From: Lepidostoma basale
Taxonomy: Eukaryota > Arthropoda > Insecta > Trichoptera > Lepidostomatidae
Direction: 5' to 3'
NCBI GenBank assembly: GCA_022606425.2
Contig: JAHDVF020001375.1
Span: 62,001 to 126,000, forward strand
DNA: 64,000 bases
Shown: one piece after another, positions 11,043-23,300 of the stretch
Layout of the letters: each line of letters opens with the position of its first letter
How positions within the stretch are numbered: position 1 is the first letter of the stretch
The notes under the pieces: generated by a model
Databases searched by the model: none
Told to the model about the DNA's origin: nothing
The model's input: only the letters and a program-made list of their open reading frames with translations
Made by a program: the position numbers and the translations under genes

Positions 11043-13079
11043 GGAAACAAAAGGAGTGACAAGTTTCGCCTTGCTAGGGGATTATCAAGAATTTATACAT
11101 TTGATAAAGTCCTAGCATCGACAAACATGGCACTCTCTTATAAAATAATAAGACTTCTGGAAAACTGAAATTTTGATCTCAGTCATTTGAAGTTTAAAAA
11201 TGTCCAATTTTTTTTGTGAGAATTTTAAAATGTAATTATGTTTATCACTTCAAAAAAGTAGGGGCATAGTTTTAAAAAATATATACAAATATTGTACAAC
11301 TATTTTATTCACTTGTTTTTTTACTTTTTTTTTTGTAAACACGACTAAAGCATTTTATCTCTCGAGGGATACACTGGTATTTTCTGTGACATTGTGAACA
11401 CATTTTATTATCAGAATACCTTTTTTTAATATATGGTTTAGGATTTTATAATTTTTCCAAATATATTGATTTGCTTTCAATTACAGTATGAAAATATAAA
11501 TAAATTATTTTCATACATTTAATTTTTTTGGCAGTTTAACCTTGACTTATTAAAAAACAGTAATAATCTGGTTTGTAAAATTATGCTTACTGCTAGGAAT
11601 ATAAATATGTATTTTTTTATTATTATTTATTATCTGTATATAAAATTCAAGTCTCGGTGACAAATGTACATAAATACAATTTCGTGGTAGATTTTTGTAA
11701 TTTTTCTTTAGTTAATATTTTTTATTGCGTCTTAGTTTTTTTTAGTGCTTTTACATATTAATTATCACAGCCTGTATACGTATGATTTGTTTCTTTTTGC
11801 GAGAGACTGGTATTTAGAGAGTTTTGTATTGATTAACTTGTGCAATCTAATGTTAAGCTTAAGCCACCTAATGAGTAAGTAACTATGGTTAACATGAAAT
11901 ATAAAAAAATGTATATATATTATTGACGTACACTGAGAAACAGAAATCAAAATAAATTATGTTCTATTTCTCTTTTTCTTTTTTATATACTTTGTTTAAA
12001 CAACACTTACATTAAAAAAAAATTAAATTACATTGACATGTTTCGGACAACCAGTCCTTCTTCAGTGATACATATTATAAAGATACATATTTAAAATATT
12101 ATAAAATTGTTTACATGATCTGACAGATGTTATAAAGATTTGTTTTGGATTTAGAAAAAGAGAAATATAGCATCTACAACACAAAGTATGGCGAATATAG
12201 AAGAAATTATGTTCTATTTAGTTTTTTTTTCTATCAAAAATTTTCGAGGGTTTTACACCTTCATCATCGTTCTCCTGATGATGAAAGCGTAAGATCTTCA
12301 AAACATGAAGAATTTATCATAAATTATGTATTTAAAAAAAATTGTAAAGCCACTGATTGTTGGATTATTTTTTTTTCTTTGGATATTTTAATCTACGTAA
12401 TATGTTAGAAATATGCTTGTTGAAATCAAAAGTTTGATTAGATTCTTGTGTATATGCAAGCGAATATAGACCTTAATGTTCGTATCACCTGAGTATCAAT
12501 CTTTTGAGTCTATATTCGTTTGACATGGTCTGGAGAGAATTCAGTCTCCATGTAATTTTGTGTAGTGGCAACAATGTGTTTTTCTTTCTGACAGTCCAAT
12601 ATATAATATAAATAACAGTTTTACCGCTAAATAACTATTTTTCCAGTCAACTGTTATTAGCGTATCTACAAAATATAACGTACCATTAATTAATGTGATT
12701 GATTGCAGGCTCTTAATATTATTTTCGACATTGTATACGATAATTAAAAGTGCATAATATATATTTGTATCATATATGTATTGCAATTAACTTGTTTGAT
12801 AATGAACGTCTTGTTAAACCTGTTTTTCTTTATTGATAACATATCACTTTCTACATCTATTTTAATTCTGTCCCATAATAATAGTTAGCAGTTGATGAAT
12901 TTATTTTGTTTTATTATAATAGTAACAAAAGAGAATAAATATAGAATGCAACATTTATTATTGATAAAAAATAGATTTAATTTTAAATTATTATTCCAAT
13001 TTTTTATTTTGACTGTTCAGATAGTTTCTAGATTTTTCTATAATTTGTTACTGCATTTTTAACTTGTAAGTAGGATCTC

Positions 13080-13345
13080 TTGACTGCGGAGCTATGCTTT
13101 CCCTATATGCCGGTGGGGAGAGCAATCAAACTGCTGAACTGTTCTCATATTAGTGAAAGTAAGTTCAGAAGACATATACTCTTGACTTATGAGAGTATCT
13201 TGTATTTCTAAAGTCGAACCATCTCTTATGCGTTCCTGGTATTATATATTATATTTTACCTGTTATCAATAGATACCTAAAAAATTAATTTTTGTTTGTA
13301 ATATCTTTTGAGAAAATAAACTGATTTGATTTGATAGATGAGTTT
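13080..13345 (+). mobile_element. Possible LINE 3' end with TTTGAT tail
   Basis: A degenerate frame is followed by AATAAACTGATTTGATTTGAT (13314-13334), a tail style typical of several insect LINEs. The coding resemblance is weak. Confidence 0.3.
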
Positions 13346-14264
13346 AAAATTATAGGAGCTATCATTCTTTTTTACTTCCAACATAACTTGTTGAAGTGAC
13401 AGAAACGTATTATAAACAATTGATTTCGATCAGCGAATGAAATTAAAAATATAGTTATTATTTGTAATAATTAGGTTAACCTTAAAATTGAAAGATGTGT
13501 CAAAACAAATGACAAATGTCATGAGACATTGATTTTGATTGGAGGCGTCACAATTTTGCGGTACAACAGCATTTGCCAATAATTCTGGTTTAAATATTCA
13601 CTTGCTACAGTTATTATGGGACGAATAGAGTATTTATAATATTTAAAAAAAATAACAACCTAATATTTTATTACAGTAAATAGTAATTTTATAACTGTTA
13701 GACTAATACCTATTTTATTTGAATAAATATAACTACACTTCATATTTTTAGAACACTTTTCACAAACATGTTTCGGTTGTGACCCAACCCTTTTCAATGT
13801 ACAAATTTTTAACAATAAAAAGAAAACATTTACGATTTTTTCCTGTTATCCCTCCCCTCTCCTCAATCCTAGTTATACCCCCTCCACCTTTATACCTAAC
13901 TCCACCCTTTTTAGTATATAAGTGATCACTCTGTTTTACTTTATTGTTGAAAAAATGTACATTTGTCAACAACTGAAACATGTCTGTGAAAAATGTTGTA
14001 AAAGTAGATATATTATATTTATTCAAATATGAATCCACAACACAAAGTGAAGACAAATATGAAAGAAAAACCTGTTTTATTGTTCAATTGTTTAATTACA
14101 ACTGGATTATGTTTGCCAACTAGTCCAGAAAATACAGAGTCACAATTATCAACCCGTGTAAAATAAAATAAAAGTAAAACATTGTTCATGAACTGTGTTT
14201 ATGAACTGGTAAAACAATTAGGGACCTAACATATTTGTTTATTATGATCACCTTCTTCTAGATA

Positions 14265-14400
14265 ATCGGGTGGTGGTCTAGGGGATATAACGCTTGGCTT
14301 CTGATCCAGGGGACTTGGGTTCGAGCCTGGACACGAGCAGATTCCTTCTTCATAATAATGAGCTATTTTCTGCTCATATTGAAGATTGTAAAATAAATTC
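14265..14400 (+). mobile_element. tRNA-derived SINE, second family
   Basis: The head GGTGGTCTAGGGGATATAAC resembles an A box, and GGACTTGGGTTCGAGCC a B box, with an anticodon-loop-like CTTCTGA between them. The acceptor stem does not pair, so this is a SINE head, not a tRNA gene. The body runs into ATAATGAGC and a short AT-rich tail. Confidence 0.6.
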
Positions 14401-14479
14401 TACTATCATTGATTGAAATCTTTGGTATTAGTCTTTTTTTTTTTTTTTAATTATTGATATATTCTTAAATGGGGGTCAC

Positions 14480-14822
14480 TAATTATCTTTCCATCTTTTT
14501 GGCAAATCGTCCTGGCAGGTAATGTCCTACGGTATATTGTGGGCAACCACATGGGGAATTCTTGCATCCTATCTATGCGGTTTCTCCAGCACTGCAGTCT
14601 TTTCCTGCGCGATCTCACGATGTCTTTCATCTGACAGATCTCTCTTATTTCATATTTTCTAACCCTGCCCCTGAGAGTCCTATCTGCTATAGTTTGCATT
14701 ATTCTCATCTTAGATGTCCGAAAAAGGCTTTTAGTCCTAGCTGCGTCAGCTCTGGTTTCTGTACAGGTTTTGTAAATTCGGATCTTGCTATCTATGAGCA
14801 TGTGCTTGTGTCTATATTGCAT
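14480..14822 (-). mobile_element. LINE reverse-transcriptase C-terminal fragment
   Basis: The minus strand carries the thumb/C-terminal pattern HKHMLIDSKIRIYKTC, then ETRADAARTK, then RTSKMRIMQTIADRTLRGRV. This is characteristic of a widespread insect LINE in which the equivalent reads YGAETRA...TTEMKILRTI.GKTLRDR. It is 5'-truncated. Confidence 0.7.
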
Positions 14823-14829
14823 ATTTTAA

Positions 14830-17120
14830 GCATACAGATATCATTACTGCCCTGTTCTGATGATTCACAATAATATGTATTTTTTGTAAAAAAATATTGT
14901 TGACTGCATAAAAGTTCAAATCTAAAATATTCGCCAGTAGATCATTTTTAATCTTTTTATTTCTGTTGTAAAAAGCTCCAAAAATTATGATTATTTCACA
15001 AAGTTCCTAATGTAAATGTTTAAAAAAAATCATTTGAAATGTAAACAATTATTTTCTTAATGTGTTATCAAATATATGGTTATTTTAATGGACTACTATG
15101 CAGTAAAATATAAAGCATAGAAATAAATATTTCCTCGGTGGAGCATTTCCATGCACTCTACTATCTATTTATTTTAACACAAATAAAATTTTATTACAAA
15201 AACAATGTCAAATACACCTTGTACTAAGATTTGATAACTGTATTGTACATTTTTGTCATGTTGATATAACTGCATATTTTTTATATGAAACAATTGTAAA
15301 ATTATCCCAAACTTACTAAAAGTTAAATCAATGTCAATTTGTAAAAAAAATACAGTAAATTACTACCGATATTTTTATTTTGGGACTGATGTAATTGTGG
15401 GATTGGCAAGATGAAGTACTATCTACATAATTACATAACCTCCGTTGTGTTTATTGTCGCTTTTAAGATTTTTAAGACTTAATTGGGAAAGCAATATTGG
15501 ACTTGGATCTTCTTGGCTTACAGTACAGGTATAATGGCTGTTCCTCTTATATTTGTTGGAAATGGGATTAGGTGGTTTGTTTTATGCAGGGGCTATATCT
15601 GGAGGATTTAGGGTTTATAATGAATATTTACTTTTTTCTCAATCAGGGCTGCATTAGGAAGGCCAATTAATATTGGCATTATAGAGTATGATGGGATCAC
15701 TCTTATTATTTTAGAAAGGAGGCTGTTTCCGAGGGAATAAAAAGAAGAGCAGAGTAATATTGATAAAGAAAATAAAGTTTGGTCAAATGTATATGTAAAT
15801 AGCTGGAGTATTTTAGTTTCACTTTGGGCATTATTTGATATTTAAAAAAAGGATACAGATTTTTTTTCCTGTCTTATTGCTAATAATATTACTGTTATAA
15901 TGTTTTTCATATCCTTCTAACCATATTTGTAAATAATTTAAAACTTTAATACAAATTGTGTATTTTTATAACACTTTTGACTGTAAACTAGTGCCTCGTT
16001 TGATTTTATATCATATTTTAAATATATTGCATAACGTAGGTTGATTTTTACTGTGTGTTTTCTCTGGACCATATTCATAGAAAACTTCTTTGGAAATAAA
16101 TTTAGATTCAAATAGGTTATAAAGAACATCTGAATGAACGTAAAGTGAATTAACTCCTGAAAACATAAATATCGGGGTCCACCCTACAGATCTTATTGTA
16201 AAATATTTCTTTCTGTTCTGCTTGTAGAAAAAGTAGTAATAAATCTTCACACTTTCAAATGTTAAAATAATCTCTGTGTAGATATTCGCATTGTTGCACA
16301 CAATTTGTGTTTTCTTAGGCGTGACATTTTAAAAATGGCTCTACTATCCTGAAGATGGAGTCTACAATGGTTTTGATCAACGGTCTAAATATCCCTTGAA
16401 CTGGATACCATGATACATAGGCATACATAGAAGATCCTAGAAATTTTAAATAGCTTTGTTGTTGTATTTTAATTCATTGAACAATTTTTTTTAAGATCTG
16501 TTTTAAATGATTTTACTGAAATCTCTCGATGAAAATTCATTTTAACTACTTCCACTTTTTGCCTTTATTTCGTCAGCGACAGGTCTCGTTAGGCTAGCTG
16601 GCATCTACAGACTGGTCACAATGACCAATTTAATTATTTTTTTAATTTGTTTAATTTATTGTGACATTTTTCCTTCTGAAATCTGAATATGCACACACAT
16701 GATTTATTTAAATTTATAATGAGTATCCAATATCTTTTGAAAATAAACTAACTGTTATTTTAAGTAACATCTTAGTGTAATGTTTTTTATTAATTTAATT
16801 ATCATATATTAAACATCAAAATTAACAGTACTATCAATACAGTAATATTTGTCTAGTGTTAAAATTAAGAATTTTCTATTGTTTTCTCGTCCGTGCATTT
16901 TTATGTGATTAAATTCAAATTTTTAACTTTTATCATCACTTATCGAGGAGGACATTTGTGTACTTAATTCGTTATTATGGTGTTTTGTAGGTTAAAAGAT
17001 ATTTACACTGTGTTGCATAATATTCATTGTTTGTACGAAATATGACTTATATCACTTACTTATTATACGATATGTGTGTTTTTTATGCACTTGTGCATAT
17101 ATATCATTTTATTTTATATT
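14830..17120. other. AT-rich intergenic DNA, nothing recognised
   Basis: No protein family, RNA gene or defined repeat was recognised. A stretch near 15530-15720 has weakly open frames but also stops and no resemblance to a known family. Confidence 0.45.
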
Positions 17121-17640
17121 ATCATGGATGTTGTTATATGAAACAATGTTCTGTATAATTATCATGGATGTTGTTATATGAATCAATGTTCTGTATAACT
17201 ATCATGGATATTGTTATATGAGACACTGTTCTGTATAATTATCATGGATATTGTTATATGAATCAATGTTCTGTATAATTATCATGGATGTTGTTACATG
17301 AATCAATGTTCTGTATAATTATCATGGATGTTGTTATATGAAACACTGTTCTGTATAATTATCATGGATGTTGTTATATGAAACACTGTTCTGTATAATG
17401 ATCATGGATGTTGTTATATGAAACACTGTTCTGTATAATTATTATTGATGTTGTTACATGAAACAATGTTCTGTATAACTATCATGGATATTATTATATG
17501 AAACACTGTTCTGTATAATTATCATGAATGTTGTAATACGAAACACTGTTCTGTATAATTATCATGGATGTTATTTTAAGTAGCACTTTTCTGTATAATT
17601 ATCATGAATGTTGTTATATGAAACACTGTTCTGTATAATT
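17121..17640. repeat. Minisatellite, 13 copies of a 40-bp unit
   Basis: Thirteen consecutive units start at 17121, 17161, 17201 and so on to 17601, each exactly 40 bp with no insertion or deletion. The unit begins ATCATGGATGTTGTTATATG and ends AAACACTGTTCTGTATAATT. Variation is by scattered substitutions only (for example GATG/GATA and AAACAC/AATCAA). The length is not a multiple of three and no frame is open through it. Confidence 0.95.
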
Positions 17641-18327
17641 TTGATCGCAGTTGCCTAAAAATCTTAACCTCCAAAATGCATATTACTATTATTTCTTGAT
17701 TTTTGAGAAGTACAATTTATATTGATTATATCGCATTGCGATGTGTATATTCCATGTTTTCACCTGATGTTCTAACTCTTGTTTTTAAGGGATTTGTAAA
17801 ATAATATAATTTAAGTAAAAACATTTTGCATAATCAGGCTTACATTGATTATTTTATTTATATGTATGCGCTATGTGCTAGTATTTTAGTTTCAAAACTT
17901 ATTTTTATTTTGTTACGTTTAAGTACTTTTATATCGGATAAATTCAATGGAATTTTCAAACCTTTTGTCATTTCTAAATATTAAGAGCACAGTAATACCT
18001 AAAATTATTCAGATTTTTCAGAAATCATAACACGTCTAACACATAATATTATCATACTTCAATTCTTAAGGTACAACATGGCCATATTTAAAAATGTGAT
18101 ATAGTCATAGACTGAATGTTATTGGTTACCAAAATGTGTACACATACTGTGAATGTATATTATTGGCATACAAAATCTGTGGAAATAAAAACTAATACAC
18201 ATTGTTTTTGCTTTTTTTTCTAATTTTCTCATTTTACTAATTCAATGACTAACCCTTTCGCATTACTCCTAAACAATCCATCCTAGTGTTAATTAAGCAA
18301 AAAAATATATATAAAATTTGTGTACAG
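17641..18327. other. AT-rich intergenic DNA, nothing recognised
   Basis: No coding or repeat signature was found between the minisatellite and the LINE-B fragment. Confidence 0.45.
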
Positions 18328-18530
18328 ACAGGCAGCCAATGGGGAAGACAGGTTCTGGAGTGGAGACCATGCATAGGATTCTGTAGAGTTGGATGTCCTG
18401 CCCGCTGGACTGACATTATATGGATTGCTGGACTTGGATGGATGAGAGTGGCAATGGATAGGGGGCAGTGGCACACTTTGGAAGACGCCTAATTACAGGA
18501 GTGGACGATAGACAGCTGATGAGAAGAAGA
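18328..18530 (+). mobile_element. LINE family B (RTE-like) 3' fragment
   Basis: The plus strand reads GSQWGRQVLEWRPC, then ARWTDIIWIAG, then [18 protein letters not shown]. This is the C-terminal end of the lepidopteran RTE-type polyprotein, matching copies at 21693 and 27795. Stops and a missing 5' part show it is dead. Confidence 0.75.
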
Positions 18531-18554
18531 AGAATGTATGACGATTCTAACATG

Positions 18555-18680
18555 CAGTAGGGCCATCAAACTAAGGGCGGGAGTGCAGCAGGGATGTCTA
18601 TTATCCCCCTTACCCTTCACTATGTTGTTAGAGGATGTGTTGCGCCATTCTTTGAATACCCCTCACCCAGTTAGAAGATC
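18555..18680 (+). mobile_element. LINE reverse-transcriptase palm fragment
   Basis: The plus strand reads IKLRAGVQQGCLLSPLPFTM followed by LLEDVLR. This is the conserved motif GVRQGCPLSPxLFxxxLE of non-LTR reverse transcriptases. It abuts the family B tail but belongs to a different part of a LINE, and is heavily decayed beyond 18680. Confidence 0.65.
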
Positions 18681-19342
18681 TAGATTACCCTTATAACCAG
18701 TATCCACATTAGTCAATTCGGGAGGATACAGAATAAAAATTCGGTAGAAGGAAACAGGGACAGCGAGTCTTAAAATTATCAAGGCCATGACTTTCGACTA
18801 CCTCAATCTTGCTCGACGATGTCCCCCTTATGACCATGGCCAGCTTTTGTTACTTGGGAGGCACAAAAATGGATGTCTGACTTGCGATCTTTCGTCCTGT
18901 AACATGTTTCAAGAAAGCTCTAGCCCCAAATATTTAGAAGCTACATACTACATACTGTAAAGATGGCTGACTTGAAAAATCTACCACAGACTTATTTGGA
19001 AAACTTCTGGTATTAATAAATAAATGCCTCCGCTCAATATTCACGATCTTTTGCCGTTTTCTGGGCCATGGCAAACGGAAGGCCAAGAACAATACAACGT
19101 TTATAGAATAAATTACTAGCCACGATAGTCGCATTTGAATAAGGGGAGGAAAATCGAGTGGCGTCGCCCTTTTTGTATATTTTATTTTTACTACATTAAA
19201 ATGCTTTTAAATATAATTAGGGTTTATCAATCCTTTACACATCCGTCGAAACCGAAGGGAGCTGCTAAATTTAGGTAGCGAGCAGCTTTGATAAAATAGA
19301 AAGTGTTTGGTTTACTTTAAAATAAAGCCTTTTCCTTTAAAT

Positions 19343-19635
19343 CATAGGTTTCCAATCTTTTCTAGGCCACGGCCCCCTTTACAAAAAAATGCCCCCCTCC
19401 CATAAAAGTTATTCCAAAAAAGGAGAAAATGATTATAATACATACAATAACAAAATAAATCAATCTTTAAGTTTAATTTGCTTTATCAGTACCTACGTGA
19501 TTAGCGGGTTTCTTTTTTTGTCTTTTTAGACTATATTTTTTTATTTGCCCACGCTCTCTATTTTTCTGGGTTACTGCCCCCCTGAAATCTCAAACGCTCA
19601 CAAGGGGGCGTTATCGCCCACTTTGAGAACCTAGG
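19343..19635. mobile_element. hAT-type non-autonomous element
   Basis: Ends are CATAGGTTTCCAATCTTT and, in reverse complement, CCTAGGTTCTCAAAGTG, followed on both sides by runs of G/C (GGCCCCC and GGGGGCG). Flanking 8-mers CTTTAAAT (19335-19342) and CTTAAAAT (19636-19643) match 7 of 8, as expected for a hAT target duplication. No coding capacity. Confidence 0.7.
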
Positions 19636-19643
19636 CTTAAAAT

Positions 19644-20329
19644 CCATAAATATAACCGAAGTACAATTTAAATTTTTAAAAATTCCCATTTTCTTTTATT
19701 GAAAGACCTTATGAATTAGCGTGTAAATATATGATTATTAATTATTTTAAAATACCGACTTGAATTTTGAAAATGGACAAAATAATAAGCCTTTTTGTAA
19801 AAAATCTTCATAAATATTTATTAATTTCATAAAACTTCAATATATATGTATGATATATTCACAGCCACGAGTTAATCGTGTTGAAGTCGTGTTTTTAGCA
19901 TTATTATTATCAACTTTATAATAATTTACGTCCTTTAGCCCAACATAAAATAATAATTACCATGGCAATACAATGTATTTGTTTTTGACAGCAAACAAGC
20001 AAAAAAATTATCTATGAAATTTGGGAAGTTTTTGCTTTATTCTGTGGATAACGCACTCCGCAGCAGATCAGTGGAAAATATAATAATACGTTCATTGAAA
20101 GTGTACATCGTTTTTTAAATAATTTAAAGTACATAGCCTTTGCAATTATTTATCTTACTTGGATATGAAAGCTTTTGCTGACATAATTTCTTATGCATCT
20201 ATTCATTTTCTCATATTGCTTACGTGTTGCGATGCATTTTTATTTTAATGAAGTTAACGTTGTTACTTTGCTTTAAAACATACTGTTTCCTTTAGCTATC
20301 GGTGATTTCTTACAGTTTATTTAATTAAG
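19644..20329. other. Region upstream of RNGTT
   Basis: AT-rich sequence just 5' of the RNGTT start codon, presumably containing its promoter and 5' UTR. No core promoter motif or repeat was identified with confidence. Confidence 0.4.
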
Positions 20330-23300
20330 ATGGGAGATCCAGGCCCGATACCAAACAGATGGTTGGGGTGTCCAAGAAAAGCCGCCGACCTCATTGGCGG
20401 AAAGTTTCTGGCTTTCAAAACACCATTGTCGTCTAAATTTGATGCGAAAGTCCCTGAGGCGTGTCGTTTTCCTCCCAAAATGCTGATGAAGTCAATGAAA
20501 AGCTACAAGGTAACCTTAGTTTTGCATCGCAATTCAAAATATATATATTTTTTATATTTACAATGTAGATTTATATATTCGAACCTGTTTTAATTTTGTT
20601 GTCATTGTCAATATTATTTTTATTTACACTCAATCGTATAATACAAATACAATTGTCTCTAAATTTAATTATTTTATTGGCTCTAGGTTAAAATGGGTCT
20701 CTGGATAGATTTAACTAATACTACAAGGTTCTACAATAAATCGGAAGTTGAAGAATCCGGTTGTAAATATGTTAAACTTCAATGTAGAGGACATGGCGAA
20801 ACTCCGTCTGAAGACCAAACGAGGTATGGTTTCAATTACATAATTAATTAACACTTTTTTAATAGTGTTAACTTTCTGTTTAAAAATTAAAAATTCATTC
20901 CACTCGGGTTGTAACAACTGATTACTTATATTGCCAATCAGCTTTTATACCACTGTCATATATTGTTAACACACATCCATCTAAAGGATCTCATTTCTAC
21001 TTCCAAGCTTTGCCTCTGTACATAAGGGTTAGAACCAGAACACCACCATCGATGGTCAATTTCACTCGGAGGAGTTGGCCGAATTAATGGACCGCCACAT
21101 TACTCGATCCTGACACACCTCTCTAGCTTCTTCCACATTCACGTTGATTCTTACGACTTCTAACATGGCCGACCTTTAAAATTTGATTAACATCAGGGTT
21201 CGTAGTAAAACTCCATTGTGAACGTAAATTTTTGCTGGCCATATACAGATTGAACAACCACGGAGACATCATGCAGCCTAGTTTAACACCATGATGAATC
21301 ATTGTTTCCGATCACTACTTTTAAAGCTCCATTACTTTGCTATCCCCACCAACCCTTCTTTTGACTATATGTGGTTACATAAATAGATATAATATAATAT
21401 TGTGACAGAATTATAGTAAGTGAAGCATGGAACTGGCAAAAGAAGGATGAATGTAGAATAAATGCAGTAGAAATGAGATCTGTTAGACAAATGACTGGAA
21501 AATCTGTGAATGATAGTGTCGAATGAAAATATGTATAAGAAGTGAATGCAGTGCAATTGAAAGTGTTATGAACAAAATAGGATCATAATGATAGGATCAT
21601 TAAGATGGTTTGGACACATGGAAAAAATAATAGTAAAGAAAGTATATGTTAGTGTAAACGGAACTAGAAATAGAGGAAATGTGGCACAATCATCATCATC
21701 AGCCGTCTGTCATCCACTGCTGAACGTAGGCCTCTCCCAAAGCACGCCACCGCCCCCTATCCATTGCCGCTCCCATCCATCCATGTCCAGCAATCCTTTT
21801 CAGATCGTCGGTCCAGCGGGCAGGGGGACATCCAACTCCGGAATCCTGTAAGCGGTCTCCACTCCACAATCCGTATTCCCCATCGGCTGTCGGTTCTCCG
21901 ACAAATATGGCCAGCTCACCGCCACTTCAGCCTGTCAATCCTCAGAGCCACCTCAGTCACCTTGGTTTTTTGTCGAATAAATTTGTTTCAGAATCTGTCC
22001 CTCAAGGTTATTCCAAGCATGGATCTTTCCATGGCGTATTGGGCCACCTAGAATCTGTAGACTAGACCTTTTTTCAGTGTCCACGTCTCGGCTCCGTACG
22101 TCATGACTGGCAAGACGCACTGGTTGAAGACTTGTCTTGAGGCATTGTGGTATTTTAGAAGTGAGAACATGACGTAATTTTCCAAAGGCTGCTCAACCCA
22201 ACTGAATTCTTCGGCTGGCTTCTTTTTTACCTTATTATTGTTTCTTCCTAATTGTATGATTTGGCCAAGATATGTATATTCCTGTACCACTTCGAGAGCC
22301 GACCCATCGACGGTTACTGGTTTGGTGGCACAATCAAATAAATAAAATATTGAATGTCGGCCACGTGAGGAGTCGGAGAAATTGACACGCGTGCAGACAC
22401 GAAGTATTAATGTTGAGGAAACGAGAGAAGTATGTCAGGAAAGAGTAGTGTGGCAATTCATTCTTTGTGGTTATCCCTTTGGGAGATGACGTGATGGTTA
22501 GTTAGTTTGTTATGTTCATGAATATGTTATTCTCTATTTCAGAATGTTTATAAATATTGTCGCAACATTTATGCGAAACTATCCACTGGAAACTATTGCG
22601 ATTCATTGTACCCACGGATTCAACAGGACTGGCTTCCTAATAGTTTCCTACTTGGTAGAGCAAATGGATTGTAGTGTTGATGCTGCTATAAGAGAATTTG
22701 CAAGGGCAAGGTAAATGTTGAAATATTTCCCCATTAACCCTTTTCTCAAAACATAATTACATTTATAAAGTCAATTGATGGACCTATCAAAGATGTATTA
22801 ATATTTTTACTTACTTTTAGAGCCCCTGGAATATATAAGGGAGACTATTTAATGGAGTTATTCAAAAGGTATGACGATATAGAGAATACCCCACCACCGC
22901 CCCAGTTACCATCTTGGTACACAGGTAAAACACCTCATTCAAATTACAAAACTGTGTTCATTATTGTAGAACACTATTTAATAATGGATTTTTATACCTT
23001 GATACAATCACATTTTTAGAATCTGATGATGGTCTAGGAGATGAAGATAAACCAGTGGAAACCCATGATCAAGCTGAGAGGTCAGTACTAACCCAAATTG
23101 TGAACTTAATGTATTAATTCTATATATAAAAATTTAAATATGAAATAAAATGTTCTAGTTAACACATTGTTTTCGGGTATTGTTTTATGCTGATTGCAGC
23201 CTGGCGCGGGCGATATTTGGGTTCGCGCGCGAGTTTTTTCAACATTATTTTAAAAGTCTATAACTTTTGAAATATCCGTGATAATTGACTGAAACTTTAA

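Larger units (their letters stand above)
10446..14260. other. AT-rich intergenic DNA
   Basis: Tandem interval between TMEM18 and RNGTT, first part. Apart from LINE remnants at 10870-11042 and possibly 13080-13345, I recognise nothing. Short palindromic segments with ATGTTTCGGAC or AAAACATG ends near 12030-12310 and 13765-13990 look like decayed foldback repeats. Open frames here are short and AT-biased with no family resemblance. Confidence 0.5.

Noticed and set aside
14265..14340. Candidate tRNA gene
   Set aside because: A- and B-box-like segments exist but the acceptor stem does not pair and the sequence runs into a SINE body.
15530..15720. Possible coding segment near 15.5 kb
   Set aside because: Frames are interrupted by stops and match no family I know.
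16011..16301. 96-codon minus-strand open frame with some protein-like composition
   Set aside because: AT-rich intergenic DNA, no recognised domain, no neighbouring exons with matching phases.
17121..17640. CRISPR-like appearance of regular repeats
   Set aside because: There are no distinct spacers; the whole 40-bp unit repeats, and this is an animal genome.
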